23,679 nt of DNA, taken from NCBI GenBank assembly GCA_001970855.1, contig LSSN01000231.1, positions 1 to 23,679 on the forward strand. Reading direction: 5' to 3'. This DNA is from Smittium culicis. Lineage: Eukaryota; Kickxellomycota; Harpellomycetes; Harpellales; Legeriomycetaceae. The translations under genes and the position numbers were made by a program. Positions 21,520-23,679 of this stretch are shown here, in pieces. The stretch's first letter is position 1; each line of letters starts with the position of its first letter. The notes beneath the pieces are model-generated. The model made no database searches. It saw nothing but the letters and a program-made list of their open reading frames with translations, and had not been told where the DNA came from.

Positions 21520-22066
21520 AGTATAATACTAGGAAAAAGCAATATTAGATACTGTGATCACCAAAATATATTAATTCCTATCAAAAATAAAGTATATTCT
21601 TCCCTACCTTTAATCTGCAATAATAAAAAAAACACTAAAAAATACAAAGATTAAATCGAAAGCATACTTATCTAAAACTGGTGGTATTTCAGGCAAGCGT
21701 TGCTCGTATCTTAAATAAATCATAAGAATTCGTTTGGAAACTTGAGTATATAAAGAAATTGGTTGAAAAATTACTTAAATTTCCTTAACCAGACCCGATG
21801 ACAGGCGTTAATCCCATAATTAAAGTATCTAAAAAGAGTTAATTTAGGTTAAATAGATCCATAATAATCGTTTTGCAAATATTAGTAAATTATGCCAGGA
21901 TTAAGTAAAATTTTATGCCAACACCGTATCATAAATCCTCTTGCTACTATAAATGCACATGTCAGCAATAAATATTCCTTTCTTCATATGTATAACCTCT
22001 ACACTAATAGTGATTCTAGTTATATGAAACAAATAGAAACTATAAGATTTTTAGAATGATTATAAT
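21520..22066. other. AT-rich stretch, nothing recognisable
   Basis: No open frame of note, repeat or RNA gene is visible to me on either strand. Confidence 0.4.
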
Positions 22067-22067
22067 G

Positions 22068-22540
22068 AATATATACCATGCTTACAATCAATCGGCTAAA
22101 GATCTAGTAATTATCTTGGTAGGTACGAAAATGGGAAAATCTAAAGAAATACTTGGCTTTGATGAGATTTTCTAGTCGTTAATACAGCATGGAATTCGTC
22201 TAAGAATAGATAGAGAAATATTGATGGAAGGAAGGTAGGGAGGTGGAAAGATATTGTGAAAGGTATCATGTAAGCAGCAATACAGACACTTGAAGGAAAT
22301 AAAAAGATTATGAAAGGAAGAAGTGTACAGATGATACTAGAAATAGTGGAGGCGGAGCCATAGAAAGGTTAGTACTCACAAGAAAGTGGGTTTATTTTCG
22401 TATCATCAAAAATATTGGCAGGGACACATATGATCAGCGGACAAAAGGAGTTAAAGATGTGTACGCAGAAAGATTGATATACACGGATGAAGATGTAAGC
22501 GTTCACATTCACACAGTTATGAGCTGGTGCATAATATAAG
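22068..22540 (+). pseudogene. Possible helicase/NTPase relic
   Basis: The frame of 22098 reads KDLVIILVGTKMGKSKEIL up to a TAG at 22173, resembling superfamily 2 helicase motif I (hydrophobic run, then PTGxGKS) with two changes. A 79-codon open stretch in another frame (22303-22540) contains GRDTYDQRTKGVKDVYAERL followed by IYTDEDV. Its DE dipeptide is about 120 codons after motif I, a plausible place for motif II. Helicase relics beside terminal repeats are common in fungi, which makes this attractive but also easy to over-read. No motif III or VI was found. Confidence 0.3.
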
Positions 22541-22549
22541 AGGGTCTTT

Positions 22550-23274
22550 ATATAACACTCTGGATGATAGTTGACTGTAACACGGGAACTTGAGTTGCGA
22601 TGTGATGCAATTGGTAACTCAAAAAGATAATTGACCTGTAATTCTAGATCTGAAATTTTGAAGCTACGAGTATAATATAAAATGCAATTAGTAAAATACT
22701 AAAGGAGTGGTGTTTAGGGAAAACTTACTATACGAACGAGTACACATGACACTAGAATTGCAACCAGCTAATTGGGAAAAAACACAGAGTCAGCGATACA
22801 AACGTGATATGTAGCACTAATAAAAAATAATATAATTGTAGTTAGATAAAAATAATACAAAATTAGCATTCACAAAGTCAAAAATATATGCTCATAGTTA
22901 GACTGTAATTCAGCATCTAAGACTCACAACCAGATATAAAACTGAGAACGACGCGATATGGTGGAGGCGATAAGATACACTTCCATTTAAATAGCCGAAC
23001 AAGCACTTAGAAAAGCTGAGAAATTTAATCCCAAGAACCAATAATAAATAACAGCGAATTTATCATACATTCATACAGTCGAGGCGATGCTCATCTACAA
23101 TATAGAATGCAAAAATATAGAATGAACAAAAGTTAATTAGTATTAAAGAAAGTATGAAGAACTGGAATATAGTGGATACTAAAACAAATGAAAGAAGGAA
23201 ATGCTGAAAAGCCGGAAATCGAGATAGTATTGAATCAACAAAGCTTATTATCAGAATATTATGAAAGGAAATAA
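22550..23274 (+). pseudogene. Coding-like relic preceding the octamer array, unidentified
   Basis: Plus-strand frames, interrupted by stops, keep a charged, protein-like composition: ISKILKEWCLGKTYYTNEY near 22690, IKLRTTRYGGGDKIHFHLNS near 22935, and a final ATG frame (23188-23274) with EGNAEKPEIEIVLNQQ. The last two share one frame with little shift. The 92-codon minus-strand frame across 23063-23341 begins with GTG and looks like the antisense of this relic. It may be the continuation of the helicase-like fragment upstream; the family is not recognised. Confidence 0.25.
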
Positions 23275-23337
23275 TCATGATTAAATGTAGCTTATGCGAC
23301 ATAATGACAGAAAAATTCACCGCAGAATATGAAATAG

Positions 23338-23679
23338 ACACTCAGACACTCAGGCACTCAGGCACTCAGACACTCAGACACTCAGACACTCAGACACTCA
23401 GACACTCAGACACTCAGACACTCAGACACTCAGACACTCAGACACTCAGACACTCAGACACTCAGACACTCAGACACTCAGACACTCAGACACTCAGACA
23501 CTCAGACACTCAGACACTCAGACACTCAGACACTCAGACACTCAGACACTCAGACACTCAGACACTCAGACACTCAGACACTCAGACACTCAGACACTCA
23601 GACACTCAGACACTCAGACACTCAGACACTCAGACACTCAGACACTCAGACACTCAGACACTCAGACACTCAGACACTC
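23338..23679. repeat. 8-bp tandem array (ACACTCAG)n, about 43 units, continues past the window
   Basis: From 23338 to the last base every unit is ACACTCAG except the third and fourth, which are GCACTCAG. The last unit is cut by the window end. The complementary strand reads TCTGAGTG in another phase, one base away from the TCTGGGTG telomere unit known from Naumovozyma castellii. However, the plus strand running to the right is the C-rich strand, opposite to a right-hand chromosome end. It may be an inverted telomere-like tract or simply a minisatellite. Confidence 0.97.

Noticed and set aside
23063..23341. 92-codon frame on the minus strand
   Set aside because: Begins with GTG at the edge of the octamer array; strongly hydrophobic as expected for the antisense of the charged plus-strand relic.
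1..23679. CRISPR array, rRNA operon or complete tRNA gene
   Set aside because: The only regular array is an 8-bp repeat without spacers; no rRNA-like sequence or paired A and B boxes were seen.

Overview
The window reads as an AT-rich, gene-poor eukaryotic region, most likely fungal. It has one intronless permease gene, poly(dA:dT) promoter tracts, no bacterial operon structure, and long stretches of decayed retroelements. I cannot name the species. By eye the permease gene is clearly richer in G+C than its surroundings.

Layout. Positions 1-1063 are non-coding and hold a perfect 12-bp hairpin and a diverged direct repeat. Positions 1064-2638 (minus strand) hold the only intact gene, an amino-acid permease of the APC superfamily. 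It resembles bacterial LysP lysine permeases more than typical yeast permeases. Its first in-frame ATG is at 2638; reading further upstream gives only a TTG. Its upstream region (2639-3080) carries a TATA-like box, A-tracts and a G-rich cluster of three AGGGG motifs. From about 3080 to 11400 I find no gene, only weak open fragments, a GC-richer island near 5200 and a (CA)n(CT)n microsatellite.

The main result is in 11400-19600: two badly decayed retrotransposons, both on the plus strand, recognisable only by translating across stops and frameshifts. The first (about 11450-15260) has, in order, a CCHC-like gag knuckle, reverse transcriptase blocks, RNase H, the LFAS block and WRI block that follow RNase H in DIRS-type elements, and a tyrosine-recombinase-like stretch. 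I read it as a DIRS/Ngaro-type element. The second (about 16670-19580) has an integrase zinc-region remnant, reverse transcriptase and RNase H blocks in Ty1/copia order. Between them lies an unidentified but uninterrupted 72-residue fragment on the minus strand (15854-16072).

From 19600 to 23336 there are two possible further relics: one on the minus strand (20790-21518), and one on the plus strand (22068-23274) that may derive from a helicase. The window ends in an uninterrupted 8-bp tandem array (23338-23679). Its unit differs by one base from a known yeast telomere repeat, but the array runs in the wrong orientation for a right-hand chromosome end. Together this suggests a transposon graveyard such as subtelomeric or pericentromeric DNA. 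The genes do not form a pathway.
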